This document shows positions 17,268 through 25,712 of a DNA stretch of 64,000 nt, piece after piece. Within the stretch, counting starts at the first letter, position 1. The number at the start of each line of letters is the position of its first letter. The stretch spans positions 434,001 to 498,000 of the forward strand of contig NZ_CP047984.1 in assembly GCF_009931655.1 (NCBI RefSeq). The letters are read 5' to 3'. The notes beneath the pieces are model-generated. The model saw only the letters and a list, made by a program, of their open reading frames with translations. It was not told the DNA's origin and searched no databases. Made by a program: the position numbers and the translations under genes. This stretch comes from Pontibacter russatus. Its GTDB lineage: Bacteria; Bacteroidota; Bacteroidia; Cytophagales; Hymenobacteraceae.

Positions 17268-18352
17268 TACTGTGCCTCAATCTTTTTGGACTTTCCGAAC
17301 GTGCCGATGATCTTGTTGTTGAGCTCTTCCTGCACCTCGGCCAGCTCCTTCACGGCCTCTGCCCGCTTGCGGCTTCCTTCTTCCGATATCTTCAGCACGG
17401 CGTCCAGCGTCTCCACCATGTCCCGGTTCACTTTTTTCAGCGTGTCCACGTCCACGATGCCGCGCTCGTTTTCCTGGGCGGCGGTCACCACGTTGGTTTT
17501 CAGCAGCTGCGAGTTTTTCAGGAGCATCTCGTTGGTGGTGTCGGTCACTTTTTTCTGGATCTCCAGGGCCTTGCGCTGCTTCTCCAGCCCAAGGGCGATG
17601 GCCACCTGCTGGCGCCACACCGGTATCACCGTCACGATGGAGTTCTGGATTTTCTGGGCCAGCACATCGTTCGTGGTCTGTATCATCCGGATCTGGGGCA
17701 TCGACTGCGTGGCGATGGTGTGGGAGAGCGTGAGGTCGTGTACCTTCTTTTCGAGGCGGTCTTTGAAGGCCACCATATCGCTGAGGCGCTGCACCACCAG
17801 CTCGTCCTGCCCGCTGGCCTCCGCCTCCGACTGCAGCCTCGGGATCTCCACGTTCTCCAGCTCCTCGATCTTCATTTTGCCAGCGGCAATCACGGTGCGC
17901 ACCTCGTGTATATACTCCACCGCCTGGTTGAACATCACCTCCAGGCTGGTGGAATCCTTCATGATGCTCTGCCGCGTTTTCTCCAGCTTTATCACCACAT
18001 CGTCCACGTTCTCGGCGATGGTGTTGTACTGGATGGCGAGGCGCTGCGACCGGTCCTTTATCTTTTTGGCGAAAGGCAGGCGCGACAGCAGTCCCCGCTT
18101 CTCCTGCTCGTCAATCTTGATCATGTTGATCTGGGTGAGCAGCTCGTTGATGGCGGCCCCGGCGTCGCCGGAATCCTTTGCCTTCACCTTCGTGAGCAGC
18201 TCGTTGGAGTAATAGCCCAGCTTGCGCTGCGTCTCCACCCCGAAATTGGTGAGCGAATCGGGCTTGGACGGGTCGATGGTCTTCGATATCTCAGCTGCTC
18301 TTTGCTGTAGCTGCTCCTTGTTTTCGACAATTGGGGTGTTGGTGCTTTCCAT
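17267..18352 (-). CDS. telA: toxic anion resistance protein TelA family
   Basis: A 361-residue helical protein of the TelA/KlaA family (toxic anion resistance, tellurite-associated). Family blocks seen include LLSRLPFAKKIKDR near 130, a long coiled-coil centre, the IPVWRQQVAIALGLEKQ block near 265-280, and the C-terminal NEMLLKNSQLLKTN block. The family is linked to tellurite and cell-envelope stress, but the molecular role is not settled. It forms a tight minus-strand operon: a small membrane protein 5 bases upstream, then telA, a 58-residue gene and a 274-residue gene. Confidence 0.9.
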   Translation of the reverse strand: MESTNTPIVENKEQLQQRAAEISKTIDPSKPDSLTNFGVETQRKLGYYSNELLTKVKAKDSGDAGAAINELLTQINMIKIDEQEKRGLLSRLPFAKKIKDRSQRLAIQYNTIAENVDDVVIKLEKTRQSIMKDSTSLEVMFNQAVEYIHEVRTVIAAGKMKIEELENVEIPRLQSEAEASGQDELVVQRLSDMVAFKDRLEKKVHDLTLSHTIATQSMPQIRMIQTTNDVLAQKIQNSIVTVIPVWRQQVAIALGLEKQRKALEIQKKVTDTTNEMLLKNSQLLKTNVVTAAQENERGIVDVDTLKKVNRDMVETLDAVLKISEEGSRKRAEAVKELAEVQEELNNKIIGTFGKSKKIEAQ

Positions 18353-18357
18353 AGTGT

Positions 18358-18807
18358 TTATTCTCCGCGTTGGTGCTTGTGCTGGTTTTCAATCGTATCC
18401 AGGTCGCGCAGGCGCTCTCTTACATGCGCGTGGCGCTCCGTGGTTTCATACCACTCAATATCGCTGAAAGGCAGGTAATCTCCTAATAAACTCTGCACCT
18501 CTTTCAGCAGGGCCTCTCCTTTCCGCGTCCTGAAAGCGGGATTTTTATACTGGGCGCTGAGGTAGGCCACTTTTACCTGCCCGCCCTGCGTCACGGCCAG
18601 CTCCTTCACCTCCACCACCAGCTCCGAAGACTTGTTGTTTTCCGTAACGATGGTCTTATAAACACCCTTGTGCTCCTCCTCCAGCAGGGCCTGGCCTGTT
18701 TGCCTGGCGGCTTCCAGGGCTTTGCGCAGGCGGTGGTTCGGCTTTAGATAGTGCCCGAACATATAGCCCAGTATTGCCCCAATAACGAATGTCCAGAAGA
18801 TTATCAT
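18358..18807 (-). CDS. small membrane-anchored protein, first gene of the telA operon
   Basis: Translation from ATG at 18807 gives 149 residues with an N-terminal membrane anchor (FWTFVIGAILGYMFGHYL), then a charged cytoplasmic or periplasmic domain of about 125 residues. An in-frame extension to 18924 exists, but the anchor at the very N-terminus supports the shorter start, which is preceded by TATAT. The soluble part contains KGVYKTIVTENNKSSELVVEV and ends in a basic/His-rich tail. I recognise no family. It sits 5 bases upstream of telA and is probably co-expressed. Confidence 0.75.
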   Translation of the reverse strand: MIIFWTFVIGAILGYMFGHYLKPNHRLRKALEAARQTGQALLEEEHKGVYKTIVTENNKSSELVVEVKELAVTQGGQVKVAYLSAQYKNPAFRTRKGEALLKEVQSLLGDYLPFSDIEWYETTERHAHVRERLRDLDTIENQHKHQRGE

Positions 18808-19154
18808 ATATAGGTTTAGCTGTTTGCGACATAAAAAGTCTTCTATATACACTATACGCGGAACGGGGCTGTGGAGTCGGACTGCACGAGGCCATCTGGT
18901 CCAGGGCAAATTCGGTGCAGTCAAACGATTTTATCTTGCTGACGAAACGGGAAATTTCCAAAGCTGATTTGCCCGCTGGTTTATATATTGCTTAAGCTGT
19001 GGTTTAAATATAGGCAGCGTCGGTTAAGTCTTAAAACGGTTCTCTGCAAGCTTCTTCCTGTACACCAAGCTGCTACACTCTCCTCTGACAGAGACATGGG
19101 GACGAATGGATCGTTCCCGATCCAATCGCCTCTCTATCACTTTTCCGCCGTTAT
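18808..19154. other. 347-base gap, promoter side of the telA operon
   Basis: The left part must hold the telA-operon promoter (minus strand). Further right I see no convincing gene. A minus-strand frame without a start codon covers about 19030-19190 (containing RSIRPHVSVRGE), which could be the end of a decayed gene. No known repeat was recognised. Confidence 0.4.
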
Positions 19155-19325
19155 TTAAGTTACCACCAACACGGAAATGAAGTCGCCAGACCTCGCGTTA
19201 ATCCGGTAAATCAGTTTTGATCTATGGGTCGTGGCCGTAACCTTGATTGTTGAAAAAGCAGGATGGCGCGTGTTGAGGATGTTGTTAAACGCTTCTGGAA
19301 TGGTGAACGGCTGAACGCGTGGCAC
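19155..19325 (-). CDS. possible 56-residue protein or remnant
   Basis: A minus-strand frame from GTG at 19325 to TAA at 19155 encodes a protein-like sequence containing FTIPEAFNNILNTRHPAF and LIYRINARSGDFISVLVVT, with alternating hydrophobic residues as in beta-strands. It starts just beyond the terminator of the lipoprotein gene, so it would need its own promoter. No ATG is available. It may be a small gene or the last part of a broken one. I recognise no family. Confidence 0.28.
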   Translation of the reverse strand: MPRVQPFTIPEAFNNILNTRHPAFSTIKVTATTHRSKLIYRINARSGDFISVLVVT

Positions 19326-19352
19326 GGCAGATGTTTAGGTCGGCTAAGGCAG

Positions 19353-19380
19353 AAAAAAGGGCCTGTACGTGTACAAGCCC
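19353..19380 (-). terminator. Rho-independent terminator of the lipoprotein gene
   Basis: On the minus strand, GGGCTTGTAC (19371-19380) pairs with GTACAGGCCC (19359-19368), one G-U pair, over a two-base loop and is followed by T6 (19353-19358). It lies about 90 bases after the lipoprotein stop at 19469. Confidence 0.8.
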
Positions 19381-19468
19381 TCTCATAATTCTCGGAATGA
19401 TTCTTACAGCTCCTTCGACAACAGCCGCTGCTCCCGCTGTATCATTTGTAGCTGAGCTGGCAGCTTGC

Positions 19469-19855
19469 TTACTCTGCCACAGATACCGTTACAGACTGCG
19501 ATGCACTATTCTCCGCTTCGTCTATAGCCTCCACCACTATGATATAGTCACCTACAGGTGCGTTCTCGTCCAGAGTGATATCTAGTTCCAGGTCTTTTTC
19601 CCTGTTGTCGTTCAGGAAGTCGTTGATAGTATTGTCATCCACCTCTCTGGTGGTGCCACTCGGATCTGTCACGTTAACCCTTACCTCCTCCAGGCCCATG
19701 TTATCCATTATATCCGCGCGTAGCTCCACTACATCCCCAGGCATAAAGGTGGCTCCGGTCGCTGGCGAAGTGATGGTGATGGTAGGATCGGTAGTGTCCA
19801 GATCAGCCTCGTCATCGTCATCATCGCAGGCAAAAAATGAGAGAGAGAACAGCAC
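19469..19855 (-). CDS. lipoprotein with an Ig-like/DUF4625-type domain, start region out of frame
   Basis: From a GTG at 19855 the product is 128 residues: LFSLSFFAC, then an acidic run DDDDDEAD, then an Ig-like beta domain starting DPTITITSPATGATFMPGDVV. FFAC is a good lipobox, so this should be a lipid-anchored periplasmic or surface protein. The GTG start gives too short a signal peptide. An ATG at 19881 starts MKKVKGF in another frame; one more base in the A5 run at 19860-19864 (T5 on the coding strand) would join the two frames and give an ideal lipoprotein signal. So the gene is frameshifted in this sequence, by mutation, slippage or sequencing error. The DUF4625 link is my impression only. 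Confidence 0.7.
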   Translation of the reverse strand: MLFSLSFFACDDDDDEADLDTTDPTITITSPATGATFMPGDVVELRADIMDNMGLEEVRVNVTDPSGTTREVDDNTINDFLNDNREKDLELDITLDENAPVGDYIIVVEAIDEAENSASQSVTVSVAE

Positions 19856-19881
19856 CAGGAAAAACCCTTAACTTTTTTCAT

Positions 19882-20553
19882 AGCTTTGGTAATTAGTAAA
19901 AAGTAAATAATGTAATATTAAAATATTGATAACCAGATAATTATAAAAGTAGCGGCTTCGATAGGAGTTTAACGGCAGGCGGCAAGCAAGGTTGCCGAAT
20001 TGCCCGCGTTTCTGCCTTTGTATATATCTCCCAGCCCCCAGCCTAGTAAAGGGGCTGGTTTTGTTAATTTGTATTTTATCAAGTGCAAAAGGGGTTGTAC
20101 AGATGACTTGGGGCCTTTCCGCCGTTGTTGATGATAGTAGCAATAGCCACCTCCAGCTATCAATATATTTTTGAGCGGCACTTAACCTTTGCCTTTGCGA
20201 TAGCTACTTGTACTGGAATCTAATTTGTATTTAGATTTAATCTAAATACAATAGGATATACGGTTCATAAATATTCTATTGATAATTTTCAATGAAATAT
20301 TTTATAAAACCAATATTAATTTTACTATATTAAGCATCTGTTTGAACAATGAAGTCTCTTATATAGGTGGCTACAAATAAAATTTAATTTTCATTATTAA
20401 GGTGGAAGTAGTTTAGACAAAGTGTTTATAATGCAGTCAACCAACTTCGAAATTTACAGCTTAAAAAGTTATGTCACCAACACATTGGCCGTCAGTCAAA
20501 GCAAAAACTGTCTTTTAAAATAATAATCTAAAACATTGCAAAATCGTTTTACT
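19882..20553. promoter_or_regulatory. AT-rich region before the STAND-type gene
   Basis: Composition drops sharply to AT-rich from about 20200, marking the left edge of the acquired segment. It holds a perfect palindrome at 20225-20251 and a 30-codon frame at 20431-20523 that ends 30 bases before the STAND gene and could be a leader or chance. The STAND promoter must be here, but I cannot place a -7 box. Confidence 0.4.
20225..20251. repeat. perfect 27-base palindrome at the edge of the AT-rich segment
   Basis: Arms of 13 bases (TTGTATTTAGATT at 20225-20237 and its reverse complement at 20239-20251) flank a single central T. It is 303 bases before the STAND-type gene. It could be an operator for a dimeric regulator or a recombination site. 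Confidence 0.75.
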
Positions 20554-23500
20554 ATGGAAACAAAATTACTAACTCTACGAGATTACTCTTTATCATTTAA
20601 TCAAATTTTTTCAGAATCAGGAATTACAAGAGATTATCTTATAGATGAAATAGAGGAACTGGCTACAAATGATTCTAAGTTAGTAGTAGTCGAAGGAGTT
20701 GAAGCAATCGGAAAGACAAATCTACTACTTCAGTTTGCTATGAGGCATAAAAATGACTGCCTTTCTTACTTTATTAATCCAGCTTTTAGGTTTACTTATA
20801 AACTAGATTATTTAATGGAGGATATAGGTAAGCAAATTTTCTTTCTAAACACTTCAGAGATTCCTGAGGATGACTTCTCTATAACTGAAGGTGTTTTTAA
20901 TAGGCTTATTTTTGATTTAATTAAAGCACCGAACAGAAAAAAGAATCCCATATTTTTTGTAATTGATGGATTAGATCAAATCGAAAAAGCCGATGTTGAA
21001 CTTTTAAAGTCAACTTTACAGAACTTACCTTGGGCTACTAATTACTTTTATTTTATTGTTTCGGGTGACAGAGAAAAACTTAAGGGTATTCTTCCAGATA
21101 ATGCTCTAAATCGAGCTAAATCTTTTAGAGTACCTCGATTTAGCCCAGAAGAGACTGCCAAATTTTTTGGCTTTACGGAAAATATTAATAATGATTATGT
21201 TAATGAGATACATGCTACATGGAAAGGTCATCCAGAGCGCTTAAGCCAAATTAAACGCATTTTAGACAGTGGAATAGATATAAAAGATTTTTTACAAAAA
21301 GATGATATTAGAGAAAAGAATGATTTACTAGAGGTGGAGTGGAATCAATCTTCAATAAAAGATTTAGATTTTGATAATGATATCATAAAATTAATAAGCA
21401 TTATATCGCTTGATGATAACACAAGGAGTATTACAAAGATTTCAGATATAATACACTCAAATGAAGATATCTTAAAAGAGCAAATTGCAGATATTTCTTT
21501 CCTAACAATTAAAAATATTGAAGTTTCTTTTGTTTCAGCATCATATAGAAACTTTGTTGCCAAAAAATTCTCAAAGTATGAAAGCAGAATTTTTTCTATA
21601 CTTATAGAATATTATACAGAGCAAGAGGGTATAGACTCTGTTATGAATTTACCTACTCTATTTGAAAAGAATAGAGAGTGGTCCAGTATAGTTGATTTAC
21701 TTACAATAGACAACTTAGGTTTAATTATATCAAGCAGCAAATCATTCGCTGATATAAAGAAGCAAATAAATTATGGTTTCAAAGCATCCAATAACCTTAA
21801 GAAATCATATAATGATGTTTTAAAGTTCTCATTGTATAGAAGTTCGATAAGAGGCCTACAGAAAAGCGATACAAGGGAAGCACAAATTGAAGCCTATATA
21901 GCTCTGGATAAGCAAGAAGAAGCATTTACTCTTATATCTAATGCCGTCTTAAAAGAAGATAGGCTCAAGATGTTAATAAGCTATGTAAAAGAGTCAAAGC
22001 AAAGGAAAAAGGATGTAGATAGCCTTATTGTTGATGAAATCCAAGACCTTCTAATAGATATAGATCCTGATTATCTAAAAGATAATATTGTTGATATAGT
22101 AGTGGGGCTTGCTTATTTCCTTCCTGAAAAGGCTGTTCAACTTATTGAGAAAGTGTCTGGAATAAAATCCGATAAAGGATCACTAGAATGGCTATTAACC
22201 TATGTAGCTATGATTATCAATAAAGGAAAAACCGAAGATAGTATAAAAGCTACCTCAGATAGTGAAGATAATCCTGTAAATGATTTTATAAACAATTTTT
22301 CCAAATCAATTGGCTTTGGAATTAATGAAATTAAGGAAGATGAGATTATTAATGTAGTTTCGAAAATTGATAATTCATCTGATAGGCTATATATTATTAG
22401 AGAGTGGATAAAGAGAAATAAGAAGACTAGTAATATCTATAGCATAATGGACTTTGCAATTAGTCTTATGTTGCAAAATTCTTCAATAGTAAAGCCTACT
22501 ACAACTATGTTGTTAGACATAGTATCTCCCGTTCAATATTTACTTAATAAAGAGTTAGTTGAGACGACAATAAAAAGAATTGATGAACTAATGGTCTCAA
22601 TAAATAGCCCAACAGGCGACAAAATCAAATTACATATACTGATTATTAGGAGCCTTTTAAAACATGATATTGATAATTCAAATCAGCGAGCAGTAGATCT
22701 ATATTCTTTTATAGAGAGTTTAACTGATTATTCTATAAAAGTTGAGGCAATAGCATATTGTTGGGCTCTTGTAAAAAAAATAGGGAGTGATATTACTATT
22801 AATCCTGATGAATTTATTCTTGATGAGGATTTTGTTAGTAAAGAGATTCTTAAATCCATAGATAAACTTTTACATTCAACATCAGATCACTATTCAGAAA
22901 TTGAGAACACTATTGAAGTAATTGCTGAAATCGATATAGATTTTGCTCTTACTATTTCAAGAATGCTGAATACAATTGAAAGAAGATCACATGCCTTTTT
23001 AAAATGTATTGAAACTTATGTAGAGAGTAACATTTCAATCTGGGATGAAGCTAAACTCCTCAAAGCAGTATCATTAATTGAAATTGAAACCATCTATACT
23101 AAGGCTATCATATCTATTTTTGATTCGGCATATAATCAACGAGAAAATTCAAAAAATCACCGTAAAAAAATCAAAAACTTATTACCACTAATAGATAAAA
23201 CTTTAGGTAATAGTATTAAATGTTATCTACTAACTAAATCTATTCTTCTTCTAAGCTTAGAACCTAGCAAAGATGAATTCTTAATTCCTAAGTACACCAG
23301 ATTAATTGAAAAGCTTACAAGATTTCAGCTCGAATTTTGGAATAAGATAGATTCCCCCTGGGAGAAAGTTATTGTGGGGTATAAAATGAGCTCACAACTA
23401 GCTGAATATGATAAAGCTTTAGCATTTGAATATTTTTCTAAAGCAAGATTACATTCTCAAGAATATATTATTGATAATAGAACACATGCTGCTGCTTATA

Positions 23501-25527
23501 TAAATTCTATCAGACTAATGATACGAGTATTTTGTGGTATGCTTTTGAAAGACAAAAGTTACTCTTATGACAAAATTTCCGGTTTAATAAGTCATGTTCC
23601 TTCAAATATTGATCAAGCTGAACTTTGGTCTGAGTTAGCTGTTAGAGCAAGTTTATCAGGAGCAAATGATATAACTGATGAGGTTGTTTCCAGAAGAATA
23701 CTACCTATTATAGATTTATATAGTAAAGGAAAAGATAAATTTTATTTTAATTATATATTAAAAGTAAGTGCAACGGCTATACATCTAGCTCAACCAGCTA
23801 CTTTAAAATTATACTTAGAATCGGTACCTAATGATGAAAAAGAGGAAATTGTTTCTTCAGTTTGTTTTGTGATACTTACAAAAGGGCATGATTCTGATCC
23901 TTATGATGACACAATAGGATCTCCTAAGTTCAACTTCCAAGATGCTATTGAATACTTAGAACTTATCAATCAAGTAAATAGCGATGATGCTTTATATCTC
24001 CACATTCGCCATTTATGTTATATAGGTAAAAATTACAGCTCGAATTTTGTTAGAGAACAAAAGATAGAAATTAAACAAAGGTTGAGCACCTTAATTGCTT
24101 CCAAGCTGCCAAATCCAAGAACTGGAGTAAATCATATGGGATATGCTATAATCGCAGAGGCTTGCTCTCAACATTTTAGTTTAGATCATCCTAATACAGA
24201 AGTTCAACAAAGAGTTTTCAAAGAATTAGGAAATAGAGTGAATTCTATTCCGAATGTTGCGGATAGATCTTATGTATTTAGCGTTTTAGCTGCTGAATGT
24301 GGGCACAAGAAACAAAAAATAGAATTTTTACATAGAGCTTTTGAGGAAGCAAACAATATAGTATCAGTTCGGGAAAAAGTGCACAGATATGAAATAGCTC
24401 TTGAAACTGCTCTAAAATTTGCACCTGACATTTTCAATGAAAGAATCAAAGAAATCCATGAGGAGATTTTCAAATTAGACGAATCTGAAATGTTTCCTAC
24501 ATTTCGTAAATTAATAGATATTGCTTTCAAACATGATAAACAACTTGCTCAAAGATTAATATCATCATTAGATACAGACCCAGGAAGAAAAAAATTAACA
24601 GAGCCAGCGACTGACCATTTCGATAAACTAGAGTTAGAGAAGTCAGTTTTAAATGATTACTCCCTATTTAGCAAAATAAGAGATAGAAGGCACATGGGGA
24701 ATATTGCTTGGAAAATGTTAGGCCAATTAAATGCTGATAAACGAAATACACGCGATATTGAACAAACAATAGCAATTATTAGAACTGCTTCTAAAGCACC
24801 CTTCATGTATTCAGCTCCACTTTTTGAATTTTTCTTACAAAATGCTATTAAGCATGATAATTCATCTAACAATTTATTGCTCTCCCTGTACGATTCAACT
24901 TATTGTAATGCAGAACTCTGCTATAATCTTATATGCAGCATTTCAAACAAGAACTCCCACACGCATGCATACGCCGGAGTAGAATCGGATAATACATATA
25001 TTATTAAGCCTGGCTTCAGAAAAGAGGCTTTTGAGTTTATAGGCAAATCAATGAAATTATCTGGCTCCTCGGATATTTATCTTATTGACCCTTATTTTTC
25101 TGAGGAGGATATTCATTTATTGAAAAATATTATGGATTGGTGCTATGGGTCGAATATAACGGTACTTACAAGCTGCGAAGCTGGGGGAGATTTTAATAGA
25201 TATTCATTTAGGAACGCATGGAATCGTGTTTCATCAGAGGAACCCCCTCAAACATTTTTTGTGAGGGTTACGAATCAGTCAACCAAATCATCTGCCAATG
25301 CTAAATCTCCTTTTCATGATCGTTGGATCTTGATGTATGATAAGTTACAAGGTCTAAATATAGGCACTTCTATTAATAGCTTAGGGTTAAACAAAGCTTC
25401 TAGAATTTCTACCATTGATGCTGTTGAAGTACAGTCTGTTTATGATCAAATAGTTGTTCCTCTTACTAAACAACGAACTCGTATGTACGGAGGGAATACT
25501 GTTTTATTTGAAACATTCGATTTTTAA
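20554..25527 (+). CDS. giant STAND-type NTPase with a C-terminal PLD-like domain, putative antiphage protein
   Basis: A 1657-residue protein counted from ATG 20554 (METKLL); a TTG 18 bases upstream is less likely. An N-terminal NTPase has Walker A GVEAIGKT at 48-55 and Walker B IFFVIDGLDQIE at about 133-144, the IDGLDQ form common in STAND/NACHT-like ATPases. From about 230 to 1450 it is an alpha-helical solenoid without clear repeats, as in sensor arms of STAND proteins. The last ~170 residues contain IYLIDPYFSEED, SPFHDRW (H1588) and GTSINSLG (about 1604-1611), resembling a phospholipase-D-like nuclease domain. The HDR is followed by an Asp one position late for a strict HxKxxxxD motif. Base composition is very AT-rich against GC-rich neighbours, so it was probably acquired. 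Next comes a restriction-type HNH gene. Inferred: a single-gene defence sensor with a C-terminal effector. It matches no named system I can recall. Confidence 0.75.
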   Translation: METKLLTLRDYSLSFNQIFSESGITRDYLIDEIEELATNDSKLVVVEGVEAIGKTNLLLQFAMRHKNDCLSYFINPAFRFTYKLDYLMEDIGKQIFFLNTSEIPEDDFSITEGVFNRLIFDLIKAPNRKKNPIFFVIDGLDQIEKADVELLKSTLQNLPWATNYFYFIVSGDREKLKGILPDNALNRAKSFRVPRFSPEETAKFFGFTENINNDYVNEIHATWKGHPERLSQIKRILDSGIDIKDFLQKDDIREKNDLLEVEWNQSSIKDLDFDNDIIKLISIISLDDNTRSITKISDIIHSNEDILKEQIADISFLTIKNIEVSFVSASYRNFVAKKFSKYESRIFSILIEYYTEQEGIDSVMNLPTLFEKNREWSSIVDLLTIDNLGLIISSSKSFADIKKQINYGFKASNNLKKSYNDVLKFSLYRSSIRGLQKSDTREAQIEAYIALDKQEEAFTLISNAVLKEDRLKMLISYVKESKQRKKDVDSLIVDEIQDLLIDIDPDYLKDNIVDIVVGLAYFLPEKAVQLIEKVSGIKSDKGSLEWLLTYVAMIINKGKTEDSIKATSDSEDNPVNDFINNFSKSIGFGINEIKEDEIINVVSKIDNSSDRLYIIREWIKRNKKTSNIYSIMDFAISLMLQNSSIVKPTTTMLLDIVSPVQYLLNKELVETTIKRIDELMVSINSPTGDKIKLHILIIRSLLKHDIDNSNQRAVDLYSFIESLTDYSIKVEAIAYCWALVKKIGSDITINPDEFILDEDFVSKEILKSIDKLLHSTSDHYSEIENTIEVIAEIDIDFALTISRMLNTIERRSHAFLKCIETYVESNISIWDEAKLLKAVSLIEIETIYTKAIISIFDSAYNQRENSKNHRKKIKNLLPLIDKTLGNSIKCYLLTKSILLLSLEPSKDEFLIPKYTRLIEKLTRFQLEFWNKIDSPWEKVIVGYKMSSQLAEYDKALAFEYFSKARLHSQEYIIDNRTHAAAYINSIRLMIRVFCGMLLKDKSYSYDKISGLISHVPSNIDQAELWSELAVRASLSGANDITDEVVSRRILPIIDLYSKGKDKFYFNYILKVSATAIHLAQPATLKLYLESVPNDEKEEIVSSVCFVILTKGHDSDPYDDTIGSPKFNFQDAIEYLELINQVNSDDALYLHIRHLCYIGKNYSSNFVREQKIEIKQRLSTLIASKLPNPRTGVNHMGYAIIAEACSQHFSLDHPNTEVQQRVFKELGNRVNSIPNVADRSYVFSVLAAECGHKKQKIEFLHRAFEEANNIVSVREKVHRYEIALETALKFAPDIFNERIKEIHEEIFKLDESEMFPTFRKLIDIAFKHDKQLAQRLISSLDTDPGRKKLTEPATDHFDKLELEKSVLNDYSLFSKIRDRRHMGNIAWKMLGQLNADKRNTRDIEQTIAIIRTASKAPFMYSAPLFEFFLQNAIKHDNSSNNLLLSLYDSTYCNAELCYNLICSISNKNSHTHAYAGVESDNTYIIKPGFRKEAFEFIGKSMKLSGSSDIYLIDPYFSEEDIHLLKNIMDWCYGSNITVLTSCEAGGDFNRYSFRNAWNRVSSEEPPQTFFVRVTNQSTKSSANAKSPFHDRWILMYDKLQGLNIGTSINSLGLNKASRISTIDAVEVQSVYDQIVVPLTKQRTRMYGGNTVLFETFDF

Positions 25528-25712
25528 ATAATTTATTATAGCTTATTTAAATTTAAAAGTCTGCAATTTTGAGAATGCTATGGCGAAGTAGGTTTTGCTC
25601 CTATTTCAAATAAATATAAAAGATTCTTAGCCAAGGCTAACACCTATATAAAAGTTAACTTTGTCCGCAACTTTACCTCCCATAGGCATTCTAAATCTTT
25701 GTATCTGAATTA

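Noticed and set aside
20431..20523. 30-codon frame just before the STAND-type gene
   Set aside because: In AT-rich DNA with many stops a 30-codon frame can arise by chance, and it has no hallmark of a leader peptide.
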